NCBI GenBank assembly: GCA_944326915.1
Contig: CALVFT010000005.1
Span: 1-64,000, forward strand
DNA length: 64,000 nt
Reading direction: 5' to 3'
Source of the DNA: Candidatus Gastranaerophilales bacterium
GTDB lineage: Bacteria; Cyanobacteriota; Vampirovibrionia; Gastranaerophilales; Gastranaerophilaceae
The notes under the pieces are model-generated. The model was not told the DNA's origin and did not search any database. It saw only the letters and a program-made list of their open reading frames with translations. This document shows positions 9,419-17,278 of this stretch, piece by piece. The position numbers were made by a program, and so were the translations under genes. The first letter of the stretch is position 1. Every line of letters starts with the position of its first letter.

Positions 9419-9910
9419 ATGAGTAATATGCTAGGAAGGATTCAACAATTTATAGGGCCAACTATTAAAGGATATGGAAAACAAATAGGAAAAACTTCAA
9501 AAAGTGGTTTGAATTGTTATTCAAAAACACTTAAAGACGGGAAGAAATATACTTTAGTTGATTCTAAAACAGGTCAACTTGTTCGTACAAAACTTATTCA
9601 TGGTGATAAAAAATCATATATGGATATTTCGACTTTTGATAATAAATCTAATTTATTGCAGTACGCAACCATTTTTTATGAACCTGTAGGATTAGGCCTA
9701 GGCTCTCATAATCAATTTGCAAAAAAAGCAAGAGTAATCCACCAAGATTTTAATAAGTTTGGTCAAGTTACAAACTATCATGATGCAACATTTACACCAA
9801 ATTCTACAGCAACTAAAGCAGATGTATTCATAAATCATAACGGTCAATTATCAAAAACTTATATTAATACACTAGATGGCACAAAACGTATTATTAATTG
9901 TGTTGAATAA
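9419..9910 (+). CDS. Unknown small protein
   Basis: 163 residues, not recognised. An AAAGGAG lies upstream of the ATG at 9419, which fixes the start seven codons inside the longest frame. The N-terminus (SNMLGRIQQFIGPTIKGYGK) is amphipathic. The rest looks like repeated beta-hairpins of the YSKTLKDGKKYTLVDSKTG and INTLDGTKRIIN kind, reminiscent of antiparallel repeat strands. No signal peptide or catalytic motif is seen. It may form a pair with the following phosphoribosyltransferase-like gene on the same strand 120 bp away. Confidence 0.7.
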   Translation: MSNMLGRIQQFIGPTIKGYGKQIGKTSKSGLNCYSKTLKDGKKYTLVDSKTGQLVRTKLIHGDKKSYMDISTFDNKSNLLQYATIFYEPVGLGLGSHNQFAKKARVIHQDFNKFGQVTNYHDATFTPNSTATKADVFINHNGQLSKTYINTLDGTKRIINCVE

Positions 9911-10029
9911 CTTTTGAATTACAGGTTGGAATCTATATTCCAACCTGTTTGTCCAAATCCGCTATTTAAAAATCTACCAAAATCATTACAACTAGCAAAA
10001 AAAAAATCTTTTAGTATTTTTACTTCAGT

Positions 10030-11106
10030 ATGAGAGTTTCCAGATTAAATTACAATACATATTACCCAAATACTTATAATAAAAATAATTTTACTCCATT
10101 ATATAGAAAATCCCAAGTAACTTATAATGGGAGTATTAACAATATCAATTTTAATGGAAAATTTAACAAAAATTTTTTTGTTAAATTGTTTAATATCGAC
10201 CCAATTTATGCATTCAAAAATTTTTCAAAAGAAGAATACATAAAACTTTCTGAAAGCCAGAAAAAACAATTAATACAAGAATTTTCTTTAATAGCAGCAC
10301 AATCTCCTGATAAATTAACTAACATCGGAAAAATTCATGCTTATGCAGCAGATTGCATTCAAAATACATTTGACAAAAGATTTGGGAAAAACAATTATTT
10401 AGTAATTCTCATAGGAAGATCATTATCTAGTATCGGGAAGTCTCTCGGCTTGAAAATTGGAGAAAAGAATGTTGTTGATATTCCAATGAGTTGTGCAGAC
10501 CGCTTTTTTACATTTGCAGGTTCTTTGTCTGAATATCAAAAATTTTTAGATAGTGTAAAACAAGAAGATGGGTTGAAAACTTTTCTAAGATACTTAAAAA
10601 AACATAATTTATCAAAAAAAGATATTGAAACCTCTGGCAAAAATTATATTCTTATGGATTATTGCTTTACAGGCGAATCCTTAAAAGGTGCTGAACAGTT
10701 TTTCAAATCCGATGAAATCTGGGGAAATAAAAAAAATAATATTTTTGCTGTCGATTTTTTGAAACTTTTAAACAAGTATGATGACCAAGTCGCGAAACAA
10801 AAAATTGTATCAGCACAAGAAGAACTGAGTATTTTTCAAACATTAAGATATGCGTTGTTTTCAAACGCATATAAAAATTATGCAACAATTGGGAAATCAA
10901 TAACTTTAAAAGATACAATATCAGCATCAAAATCAAAACAAAATATTTTCACAACACCTAAGGAAACTAAATTAGTATGGTTTAATTTAATCGATACAAT
11001 AATGTCTGGGAAAGGCAATTTTCAATTAATATTAAAAACAAATTCTCTTGATGATATCGAAAAGCAACAAGCTGTAAAATTACAAAAAAATAGAACCTTG
11101 GCATGA
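10030..11106 (+). CDS. Phosphoribosyltransferase-like protein with N-x-F-x-G leader, truncated by frameshift
   Basis: 358 residues. LVILIGRSLSSIGKSL (about 124-139) resembles a PRTase pyrophosphate loop, and NYILMDYCFTGESLKGA (205-221) resembles the PRPP-binding loop, with Asp210 and Thr214-Gly215 in the expected order. The first 45 residues are Asn/Tyr-rich and end in NINFNGKF (38-45), a motif shared with four other proteins in this window. The frame ends just after an A7 run (11084-11090). Deleting one A joins it to an open frame that reaches 11371. The intact protein would be about 445 residues. Substrate unknown. Confidence 0.6.
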   Translation: MRVSRLNYNTYYPNTYNKNNFTPLYRKSQVTYNGSINNINFNGKFNKNFFVKLFNIDPIYAFKNFSKEEYIKLSESQKKQLIQEFSLIAAQSPDKLTNIGKIHAYAADCIQNTFDKRFGKNNYLVILIGRSLSSIGKSLGLKIGEKNVVDIPMSCADRFFTFAGSLSEYQKFLDSVKQEDGLKTFLRYLKKHNLSKKDIETSGKNYILMDYCFTGESLKGAEQFFKSDEIWGNKKNNIFAVDFLKLLNKYDDQVAKQKIVSAQEELSIFQTLRYALFSNAYKNYATIGKSITLKDTISASKSKQNIFTTPKETKLVWFNLIDTIMSGKGNFQLILKTNSLDDIEKQQAVKLQKNRTLA

Positions 11107-11371
11107 CAGTCAATCTCAATACGTAAATGATTTAACAAATACTTTAAATGAAATTAATAAAATTTTAATTAAATATAATTCTCTAGAAAATCCTAATAAA
11201 AATTTGGGAAATGAAACATCAATAAATAAAATTAAAGAAATTTATCACTATTTATGTAATTTCAGTACATATAAAACTGTAACTACCCTGGAAGATCAAA
11301 CAAATTTTTATAAACTTCTATCTTTCATCAATAAACTAATAAATAAAATAAACTCAAATTTAGAACCTTAG
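11084..11371 (+). pseudogene. Out-of-frame 3' part of the phosphoribosyltransferase-like gene
   Basis: Reading with six A instead of seven at 11084-11090 continues as KIEPWHDSQSQYVNDL and then about 85 further codons without a stop to TAG at 11369-11371. The composition (Asn-, Lys-, Ile-rich helix) matches the upstream part, and there is no own start or ribosome-binding site. This is best read as the original C-terminus, lost by a one-base insertion or reached by slippage on the A run. Confidence 0.6.
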
Positions 11372-11455
11372 TCAATACATCTAACTAAAACAACAAATAT
11401 TAAAAGAACTTAACAAAATAGCAATTTATTGTATAGTAAATACTTATTATATGCC

Positions 11456-12091
11456 ATGGTAGGTAATATTAGAAATTTAACTCGTACAGTTGTTCCCAAA
11501 ATATCAACTAACGCAAAAGAAAATATCACAAATATTAATTCTATGCCTGAAATGGTATTGCACAATTTGATGACTAATGGCGACAAATCCATAGTACACG
11601 TAGATATGAATGATTGTGCAGCTGTCAAAATCACTCCTGATGGAGTTAATACAATCTACACAGACGCATTAAATGGTTGTAATTCTGTCGGAATAATTGC
11701 GAAATTAAAAAGCGGTAATCCCCTAGCGATACTCTCTCATTTTGTACCAACAGATACAAAAGGGCAAGTAAAAGCAATCGAAAAGCAACTTGATTCTTAT
11801 GAATCTCATATTGATAAACGCTACAAGCCAAAGTTATTTTTCAATATAAGAGGTTTTAATGACTATGGTAAATTTGAAGCAGTACCTAACGAAATTGTAG
11901 ATAATATCAAGTCACTTATCAGTAAATTTTTTCCACAAGGTGGCGATACTTGCGTAACACCTTATCCAACAAAAGGCAGAGGTGCATTTTTCTCTTCTGC
12001 AAATATATTCCAGTTTGACCCTCAAAATTTAACTCAACTAAAAGTAACTAATGTTGGAGAAGAAGAAAAATTTATCGACTTATGCGTATAA
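11456..12091 (+). CDS. CheD/CNF-like putative deamidase
   Basis: 211 residues. YTDALNGCNSVGI followed by LAILSHFVPTD gives Thr69, Cys75 and His95. CheD-type glutamine deamidases use Thr-(x5)-Cys and a His about 17 residues later in a similar strand-turn-strand context, and CNF toxins share the Cys-His pair. The remaining sequence, including KLFFNIRGF and a C-terminal FFSSANIFQFDP, is unassigned. No chemotaxis genes are present, so a toxin or effector role fits the neighbourhood better than CheD itself. The ATG at 11456 lies 5 nt after a TATTAT (11445-11450); the frame is open from a TTG at 11429. Confidence 0.5.
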   Translation: MVGNIRNLTRTVVPKISTNAKENITNINSMPEMVLHNLMTNGDKSIVHVDMNDCAAVKITPDGVNTIYTDALNGCNSVGIIAKLKSGNPLAILSHFVPTDTKGQVKAIEKQLDSYESHIDKRYKPKLFFNIRGFNDYGKFEAVPNEIVDNIKSLISKFFPQGGDTCVTPYPTKGRGAFFSSANIFQFDPQNLTQLKVTNVGEEEKFIDLCV

Positions 12092-12120
12092 GTCAATAAA
12101 CTAGATTTCGATCTTTTGCT

Positions 12121-12501
12121 TCAAATAATAAAATTGTAAAAATACCCAACAATAGTAAATGTTACAAACATAAAAATCACATACCTGATTATCAATTCTT
12201 TTTTCATAACCCTTGATAAAATAATCATCTCAGGTAGTGATAGCCCAACAACACCCATCATAAAAACTAAGACAGTACCAACTGCTGCTCCTTTTTGGAT
12301 TAAAACCTACTAAATGGAATAATAGTTGTAATTACTACCAAAACAACTTCTTAAAAATGCGATTACAGAAATTATTGTAAACAACAAAAATAATATTTTA
12401 AGTACGTAATACACAAAAAAGTGTAATGCTGAACCAAAGCTAGTTTCTGATGAAAAACATAATACTTGATATACAAGCCAATCTGCAAATTTTATAAACA
12501 T
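12121..12501 (-). pseudogene. Decayed ArsP/YraQ-type permease
   Basis: A good AAGGAGG and ATG (12501) begin a typical permease N-terminus: FADWLVYQVLCFSSET, then a hydrophobic ILFLLFTIISVIAFLR segment. That frame stops near 12310. Another minus frame then reads VGTVLVFMMGVVGLSLPEM and ends at the TGA at 12121-12123, matching the C-terminal helices of the same DUF318/ArsP permease family. The central part (about 200 residues in intact members) is missing. The divergent arsR and its operator are intact, so the regulator seems to have outlived its exporter. Confidence 0.8.
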
Positions 12502-12515
12502 AAATAGTAACCTCC

Positions 12516-12545
12516 TTATAATATTCCAAAATTGGAATATTATAA
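12516..12545. promoter_or_regulatory. ArsR operator, 14-bp inverted repeat
   Basis: A perfect inverted repeat with 14-bp arms (12516-12529 and 12532-12545) and a two-base AA centre; the core is ATTCCAAAATTGGAAT. It lies between the divergent permease remnant and arsR and ends where the arsR -35 begins. Confidence 0.75.
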
Positions 12546-12574
12546 TTGAAAGTATATTCCAGTTATGGTATATT
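12546..12574 (+). promoter_or_regulatory. arsR promoter with second operator copy, leaderless
   Basis: TTGAAA (12546-12551), a 17-base spacer and TATATT (12569-12574) preceded by TGG. The ATG at 12582 starts 7 nt after the -10. A second imperfect copy of the operator (12554-12573, 15 of 20 positions) covers the spacer and -10, so repressor binding would block RNA polymerase. Confidence 0.7.
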
Positions 12575-12581
12575 GTCAACA

Positions 12582-12869
12582 ATGAAAAATATTTGTGAAA
12601 CAAACTTTAAAAAAGAAGCAGAAATATTCAAAGCTCTTTCAAATCCAGTAAGACTAGAAGTCTTAGAATGCCTTTTTGATGGTGAAAAATGTGTATGCGA
12701 AATTATTAGTAAACTAAATAAATACGAGCAGGCACATATTTCAAAAAGTCTAATCAAATTAAAACAAGCAGGAATACTAAAAGATAGAAAAGAAGGTTTA
12801 AATGTATATTACAGCATTGCAATGCCATGCATAATACACTTTATTAGTTGCTTAAAAACAAACATGTAA
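12582..12869 (+). CDS. ArsR/SmtB-family metalloregulator
   Basis: 95-residue winged-helix repressor that leaves DNA when it binds a thiophilic metal(loid). EAEIFKALSNPVRLEVLECL is the family opening, EKCVCEI (Cys37, Cys39) matches the CVC metal-binding loop of arsenic sensors, and HISKSLIKLKQAGILKDRKEG is the recognition helix and wing (split here only for reading). Extra cysteines at 5 and 30 and in the C-terminal helix could add ligands. The start at 12582 fits both the promoter and the family length. Its likely original target is the adjacent broken permease. Confidence 0.88.
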   Translation: MKNICETNFKKEAEIFKALSNPVRLEVLECLFDGEKCVCEIISKLNKYEQAHISKSLIKLKQAGILKDRKEGLNVYYSIAMPCIIHFISCLKTNM

Positions 12870-12889
12870 AAACTTAGGAGCATAATTTT

Positions 12890-12905
12890 ATTCCAGCATT
12901 GGGAT
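12890..12905. promoter_or_regulatory. Third ArsR operator-like site
   Basis: ATTCCAGCATTGGGAT matches the core of the 12516-12545 operator at 13 of 16 positions. It lies between arsR and the phosphoesterase gene, which suggests the downstream gene belongs to the same regulon. Confidence 0.45.
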
Positions 12906-12927
12906 CAATTTAATTTGAGAGAAAAAA

Positions 12928-13890
12928 ATGAAAAATAAATTTGATAATTACTTAAAAACAAGAGGTTTATTTCTATTTATAATTTTTTCAATTATTAATA
13001 TCATAGCTTTTTTGCCTATTGATAATTTTTTAGTTGATATTTTTTCTCACTTTAAATTTCAATATTTTTTATTTGGTTTCCTATTTTCAGTTTTGTTCAT
13101 TTATTTAATAACACTATCAAAAAAATATATAATTCCTTGTATTATTTGTATTTTAATAATATTTTTTAATTTTTTAGAAATATCTCCATACATCGGACAA
13201 TATAAAAAAGTAAGTGAACAAAAATCAATAAAACTTGGACTATATAACTTACTTACATCTAATAAAAATTACAAAGGATTTCTTGATAGTGTAGAAAAAG
13301 AGACTCCGGATATAATAATTTTGCAGGAAGTGAATGATGTTTGGATAGAAAAAATAAAATCTATTAAAAAGCAATATCCGTATTCTATTGAACACCCAAG
13401 ACTTGATAATTTTGGAATTGCATTGTATTCCAAAATTCCATTAACTGACTCAAACATTGAGTTTTGGACTGACAATGAAGTCCCTGTAGTAATTACAAAT
13501 TTATACACAAATTCTAATCATGTTAAAATATATGGGATTCATACATTACCTCCAACCGGTAAAGAATATTTCGCTATAAGAAATCAAATGCTAGAAAAAA
13601 TAAATTTAGATACATTACAAGAACCTAATTCCAATCTTATTTTTGCTGGAGATTTTAATACTACAATTTACTCAAAAGCTTATAAGCAATACTTAAAATC
13701 AACAGACTTAAAGGACTGTCAAATACTTGCAAAAAATTTAAAAGGGACTTGGAATACAAAACACCTTCCATTTTTTAGAATTCCACTTGAGCACATACTA
13801 ATTTCTCCCAATATTCATCTAAAATCTTTCAAAGTAGGTAAAGACTTCGGCAGTGATCATTTACCTATGTATGTAAAATTATATTTCTAA
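12928..13890 (+). CDS. Membrane-anchored endonuclease/exonuclease/phosphatase-family protein
   Basis: 320 residues. Three hydrophobic segments in the first 90 residues anchor the protein; the rest is an EEP fold. Visible motifs in order are NLLTSN, DIIILQEVN (metal-binding Glu), IYGIHTLPPTGKEYF, FAGDFNT (Asp/Asn pair) and a final GSDHLPMYVKL (catalytic His). This pattern suits a periplasmic or extracytoplasmic phosphodiesterase or nuclease. A weak GAGAG precedes the ATG, and an ArsR-like operator lies 22-37 bp upstream, so the gene may be metal-regulated. Substrate unknown. Confidence 0.8.
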   Translation: MKNKFDNYLKTRGLFLFIIFSIINIIAFLPIDNFLVDIFSHFKFQYFLFGFLFSVLFIYLITLSKKYIIPCIICILIIFFNFLEISPYIGQYKKVSEQKSIKLGLYNLLTSNKNYKGFLDSVEKETPDIIILQEVNDVWIEKIKSIKKQYPYSIEHPRLDNFGIALYSKIPLTDSNIEFWTDNEVPVVITNLYTNSNHVKIYGIHTLPPTGKEYFAIRNQMLEKINLDTLQEPNSNLIFAGDFNTTIYSKAYKQYLKSTDLKDCQILAKNLKGTWNTKHLPFFRIPLEHILISPNIHLKSFKVGKDFGSDHLPMYVKLYF

Positions 13891-14002
13891 CATTTCGATT
13901 CAATTATAATTTAAATGTTAAAATACAGTAATAAACTCGCAAAAAATTTTCTTTTTATCTTTACAATACTTACTATACTTAACAGAAAGAAAAGGAGTTA
14001 GT

Positions 14003-14419
14003 ATGAAAATTTTACCGGATTATTTTTCTAAAGCAACCAGAATTCAAAAACAAATTAATAAAAGAGCAGCAAGAAGAATAGAACTATTCATTAACTGCTC
14101 TGACAAACTTAATTCAGAACAACTTAATCGCAACATAGACTCTATATCAAGATATGCAGCAAAACACGATTGTAGACTAGCTTTTTCTCCTATAAATGGA
14201 TCTGCCAATAATGAAATTAAAATGGATGTTTACAAAAAAGGTTTGAGACTACTTGATGGTTCTGACGGTCTACCTATAGTTGCTATGGATTGTGAAACCT
14301 TATCAGGCGGACAGGTCTTACCTCAATGCAAATCTGATAAAAGTTTTATGAAAGCAATCAGACATATCGCAAGAAAAATAATGAATAACGATCCTAATTG
14401 GGAACAAAAACTATCTTAA
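14003..14419 (+). CDS. Unknown small protein
   Basis: 138 residues, not recognised. A strong AAAAGGAG sits upstream of the ATG. The N-terminus is a basic helix (YFSKATRIQKQINKRAARR), then an alpha/beta segment with ELFINCSDKLN, SRYAAKHDCRLAF, a GLPIVAMDCETLSGG strand-turn, and a basic C-terminal helix. No signal peptide is seen. It is monocistronic among effector-like genes. Confidence 0.7.
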   Translation: MKILPDYFSKATRIQKQINKRAARRIELFINCSDKLNSEQLNRNIDSISRYAAKHDCRLAFSPINGSANNEIKMDVYKKGLRLLDGSDGLPIVAMDCETLSGGQVLPQCKSDKSFMKAIRHIARKIMNNDPNWEQKLS

Positions 14420-14469
14420 TTAATATTTAAATGTATGCAATAGTAACAATCATTATTAATGGTTAAAAG

Positions 14470-15197
14470 CTACCAGGGATAATCACTTTTTATTTTCCAG
14501 CCATCCCGTACTATTTTTGTAGAACAGGTCAAACCATTATAATAAAGTTGACCTGTGCCAGGCCTTGAATATGAATTTTTATCTGCACAACTTTTATTAA
14601 TATTATCATTTGTCCAATCTATATCAGGGAAAGAAAGTTTTACAGGAGAATGCAACATAAGTTCAAAAACAAAAACATCACGACCTGCAATATTGGGCGG
14701 TTTTGATGCGTTCAAATCAACTCCAACATATACTCTGCGATTAGTGTTATCAAAAGTTTTTACGACCCAATAGCAAAAACCTTTTGGGAGACACATTGGA
14801 GCATTATCATCAGCATTATAAGTCCATATTACAAAATGATCATCACCAGTTTTATTGTTTATTTGAACTCTCTCCCTTTATATTGAACCACACCATTTAA
14901 ATAAGGATCAATATATTTTTTACTAAAAGTAGGAGAATGATACCACGAATTAAGAATAATATCATCAGAAAGACTTAATTCATCATTATAATCAAGTTTA
15001 GCTCTTTCTACAGCTTCTGAAATTACAGAATAAGCAGTTTTCAATTGGTTTACAGTAACCTTTTTTTGATAACTGCTCACCAACACCGGAGTTGTAAGAG
15101 CTGCTACAATACCTATGACTCCTAAAGTTATCAAAACTTCTGCAAGAGTAAACCCTTGCTTGGCTGAAGAACTATCTCGTGAAGGAAAGCATATCAT
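14470..15197 (-). pseudogene. Type IV prepilin-like protein, frameshifted
   Basis: The N-terminus is a class III type signal: a 15-residue leader ending in SSSAKQG, then FTLAEVLITLGVIGIVA, cleaved and methylated by a prepilin peptidase in functional pseudopilins. The frame stops at 14859 after about 113 codons. A second minus frame continues KTGDDHFVIWTYNAD and PMCLPKGFCYWVVK to 14470. Removing one AG unit from the CTCTCTCCC stretch (14868-14876, plus strand) joins them into one protein of about 240 residues. The ATG at 15197 gives a normal leader length and lies 6 nt after TATAAT. Confidence 0.75.
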
Positions 15198-15203
15198 ATA
15201 AAT

Positions 15204-15232
15204 ATTATAACTGACCAATGCTCCTAAATCAA
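15204..15232 (-). promoter_or_regulatory. Prepilin promoter, leaderless
   Basis: On the minus strand TTGATT (15232-15227), a 17-base spacer and TATAAT (15209-15204) place the -10 exactly at -12 to -7 of the prepilin ATG at 15197. Confidence 0.7.
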
Positions 15233-15235
15233 GCT

Positions 15236-15304
15236 TTAGCTTTGAAAAGTGCCCCCCCCCCGAAATTCTGAGGTAAAAGGTTCTTTTTTATTTAATTGAC
15301 TCAT
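15236..15304 (-). other. Short ORF with a G10 tract upstream of the prepilin
   Basis: ATG at 15304 has a GGAGG ribosome-binding site. The frame runs 22 codons through ten consecutive G (C10 on the plus strand at 15252-15261) and stops at 15236-15238. With eleven G the frame would instead stay open straight into the prepilin, adding about 36 residues. Either a switchable N-terminal extension or a small upstream peptide is possible. Confidence 0.45.
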
Positions 15305-15383
15305 ATTTATAAAGACCTCCGTATGCACTAACTCTAACAATTATGAATATTAACTTACTTTTTGTCAAGAGATATCTAATATT

Positions 15384-15422
15384 AAAAAAGAAAGATACTT
15401 TTTGTTGGTATCTCTCTTTTTT
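15384..15422 (-). terminator. Terminator, possibly bidirectional
   Basis: AAAAAAGAAAGATAC and GTATCTCTCTTTTTT form a 15-bp stem with one mismatch and a T-run on each strand. It lies 21 bp past the stop of the 188-residue minus-strand gene. Confidence 0.75.
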
Positions 15423-15442
15423 AACAAATGAATTTAGATATT

Positions 15443-16009
15443 TTAAAATATTGTCTTAAATTTTCTCAACAACTCACCAATCATAGATGCCTTTTTGTTT
15501 TCTAATTCTTGTTGTTCTTGCATCTGTTTTATTTTTGCAAGATCATCCTGCCCTTTTTTAGCTTTTTTAGCTAGTTCTTGAGTTTCTAGCATTTTTGATA
15601 ATTCTGCTGCCTGATGGAGTGCATCCAATTTTTTGAATTCTTGATACCTTTGATCGGCTTTGGTTTTGTATAAATCTCTAAATATATTAGGAGATGTTGG
15701 ATTAAAAAAGCCAGATATATCTGTATCATCTATGGCTGTATAACAATACTTACCAAGATATGGTTCTTCTTCTTTTAACTCTGCAAAATAATCTATTGAT
15801 TTTGGATCTCCTACTTTTTTGACTTGCGGAGTTAGACTCCCATCAAGAATAACATCAAAAAGCTTTACTTCCTTAACATCTTCGCCAACTTTTTTGACAC
15901 TTCGCAAATACTCAACAGACTGCTTACTTAATTCATTTTTTACATTAGGATTAATTTTCAAACTCATTCCAAAATTTTGATTAGAATTGTGTATTGGTGA
16001 TACTTGCAT
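15443..16009 (-). CDS. Unknown protein with N-terminal NFG motif and coiled coil
   Basis: 188 residues, function unknown. The first 15 residues are Asn/Ser-rich and end in NQNFGM (10-15), one of five such N-termini in this window. The middle (about 45-125) is a soluble alpha/beta segment. Residues 125-180 form a long charged helix likely to be a coiled coil, containing QDDLAKIKQMQEQQELENK. An AAAGGAG precedes the ATG. It follows the GNAT gene by 26 bp on the same strand, so the two are probably co-transcribed. Confidence 0.75.
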   Translation of the reverse strand: MQVSPIHNSNQNFGMSLKINPNVKNELSKQSVEYLRSVKKVGEDVKEVKLFDVILDGSLTPQVKKVGDPKSIDYFAELKEEEPYLGKYCYTAIDDTDISGFFNPTSPNIFRDLYKTKADQRYQEFKKLDALHQAAELSKMLETQELAKKAKKGQDDLAKIKQMQEQQELENKKASMIGELLRKFKTIF

Positions 16010-16035
16010 TTATACTCCTTTCATTTCCCCTTAAA

Positions 16036-16719
16036 CTAAATAGTTTTTTCTAAAAAACTTGCATAAACAGGATAATCTGCTCTATCTGGTGCAAATAATG
16101 ACTCAAGTTTTTTACCCTCAACAGTATTTAGCTTCAGACCTTCAAAACCTTGTTTCTTATAAAAAGGTACTGATTCTTTATATGCTACTACAAAAGATTT
16201 TTTAAATCTGTCTTTCGAAGCTGATATTACATTATTTAACAATTGTTTTCCAATATTTAAGCCTCTGCTTTTTTCATCTACAGCCAACAAATCTATATAT
16301 AAATACTCACCTTTTTTACCATTTTGAAAATTTACATCTAATTTGTTTGTAAATATAGCTCCAACGATATTTTTCAATCTGTCAAATCCTACCATCAAAG
16401 TTGCATCAGGATCATTTAGTTTTGATTTAATAGCATCCATTAACTCTTCATTTCTGTAGCTTTCATAGATTTGACGATCAAAACTTGGAGACCCTTTTTT
16501 ACAAAACTTCCAAAAAGGATGGCTTGATGTACTCGCAAATTTGTCTAAGAAAAAACCACCTAATTCTTCTAATGCATGAGGCGTCAAGCCTTTTTTATAA
16601 TCAATTTCTTGAAACGTAACCAAACCAGTTTTTGTCATGGTAGTAAAAGGTTTTACAGGGTTATTTAATGACCCAAAAGAAATATTATGATGTCCTACAT
16701 TACTAATATTATTAATCAT
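16036..16719 (-). CDS. GNAT acetyltransferase with N-terminal NISFG leader
   Basis: 227 residues. The N-terminal tail ends in HHNISFGSLNN. The catalytic half is a clear GNAT fold: LYIDLLAVDEKSRGLNIGK carries the acetyl-CoA pyrophosphate loop (RGLNIG), followed by SFVVAYKESVPFYKKQGF, the motif B. The acceptor is unknown. The short leader before an otherwise complete enzyme is the feature shared with the neighbouring 188-residue and kinase-like proteins. It is first in a two-gene unit with the 188-residue gene. Confidence 0.8.
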   Translation of the reverse strand: MINNISNVGHHNISFGSLNNPVKPFTTMTKTGLVTFQEIDYKKGLTPHALEELGGFFLDKFASTSSHPFWKFCKKGSPSFDRQIYESYRNEELMDAIKSKLNDPDATLMVGFDRLKNIVGAIFTNKLDVNFQNGKKGEYLYIDLLAVDEKSRGLNIGKQLLNNVISASKDRFKKSFVVAYKESVPFYKKQGFEGLKLNTVEGKKLESLFAPDRADYPVYASFLEKTI

Positions 16720-16875
16720 ACAGGGATAAAAACCGTAAAAAAAATTTTTGCTAAATTTTTAATAAAATTTAACCTAATGTAAAAATAAAAAGCTAAAAAT
16801 CATGTTTATAATACAATTGACATATTCCCCAAAAATTCAAAGACTCTAAAAATTTTAAGACAAGGTAAAATATTT

Positions 16876-17262
16876 ATGGCAAAAATAGATAGATTATTAA
16901 CAACAACAATATCAAACAGTACCGGGACAAAAATAGAAAAAAAGTTAATAAATGGCAGATGGCTTGGGACTCAAAATTTGTTACGTAAAGTAATTACATA
17001 TGGAGAAAATACTCCACTAAAAAAAATAGGAATAGATAAAGTTGAAATAACAAAATTACCATATAACTACTATAAAGATAAATCAAGCAGATATGACTAT
17101 TACTCAAAAGGTATTAGAATCATATCAATTGATAAATCAGAAGAAAAAGGAACTATAGGTTCAATACTATACAATCAACGAATTACCCATCTTATAGATC
17201 GTAATAGTTTTGGAAAAACTTTAAAAAACTATTTTAACTTTATCAAAGATTTGAATTCATAG
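16876..17262 (+). CDS. Unknown small basic protein
   Basis: 128 residues, basic and Asn/Tyr-rich, with no signal peptide, membrane segment or recognised motif. It begins AKIDRLLTTTISNSTGTK and contains YYKDKSSRYDYYSKGIRI. An AAGG lies at a usable distance before the ATG. It is convergent with the kinase-like gene, with 16 bp between the ends. Confidence 0.65.
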   Translation: MAKIDRLLTTTISNSTGTKIEKKLINGRWLGTQNLLRKVITYGENTPLKKIGIDKVEITKLPYNYYKDKSSRYDYYSKGIRIISIDKSEEKGTIGSILYNQRITHLIDRNSFGKTLKNYFNFIKDLNS

Positions 17263-17278
17263 AACAAAACTACAAATC

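Noticed and set aside
10703..10936. Minus ORF in the PRTase-like gene
   Set aside because: Low-complexity antisense shadow.
15236..15304. Long leader as the true prepilin start
   Set aside because: With G10 the frame stops; the ATG at 15197 has its own promoter and gives a normal leader.
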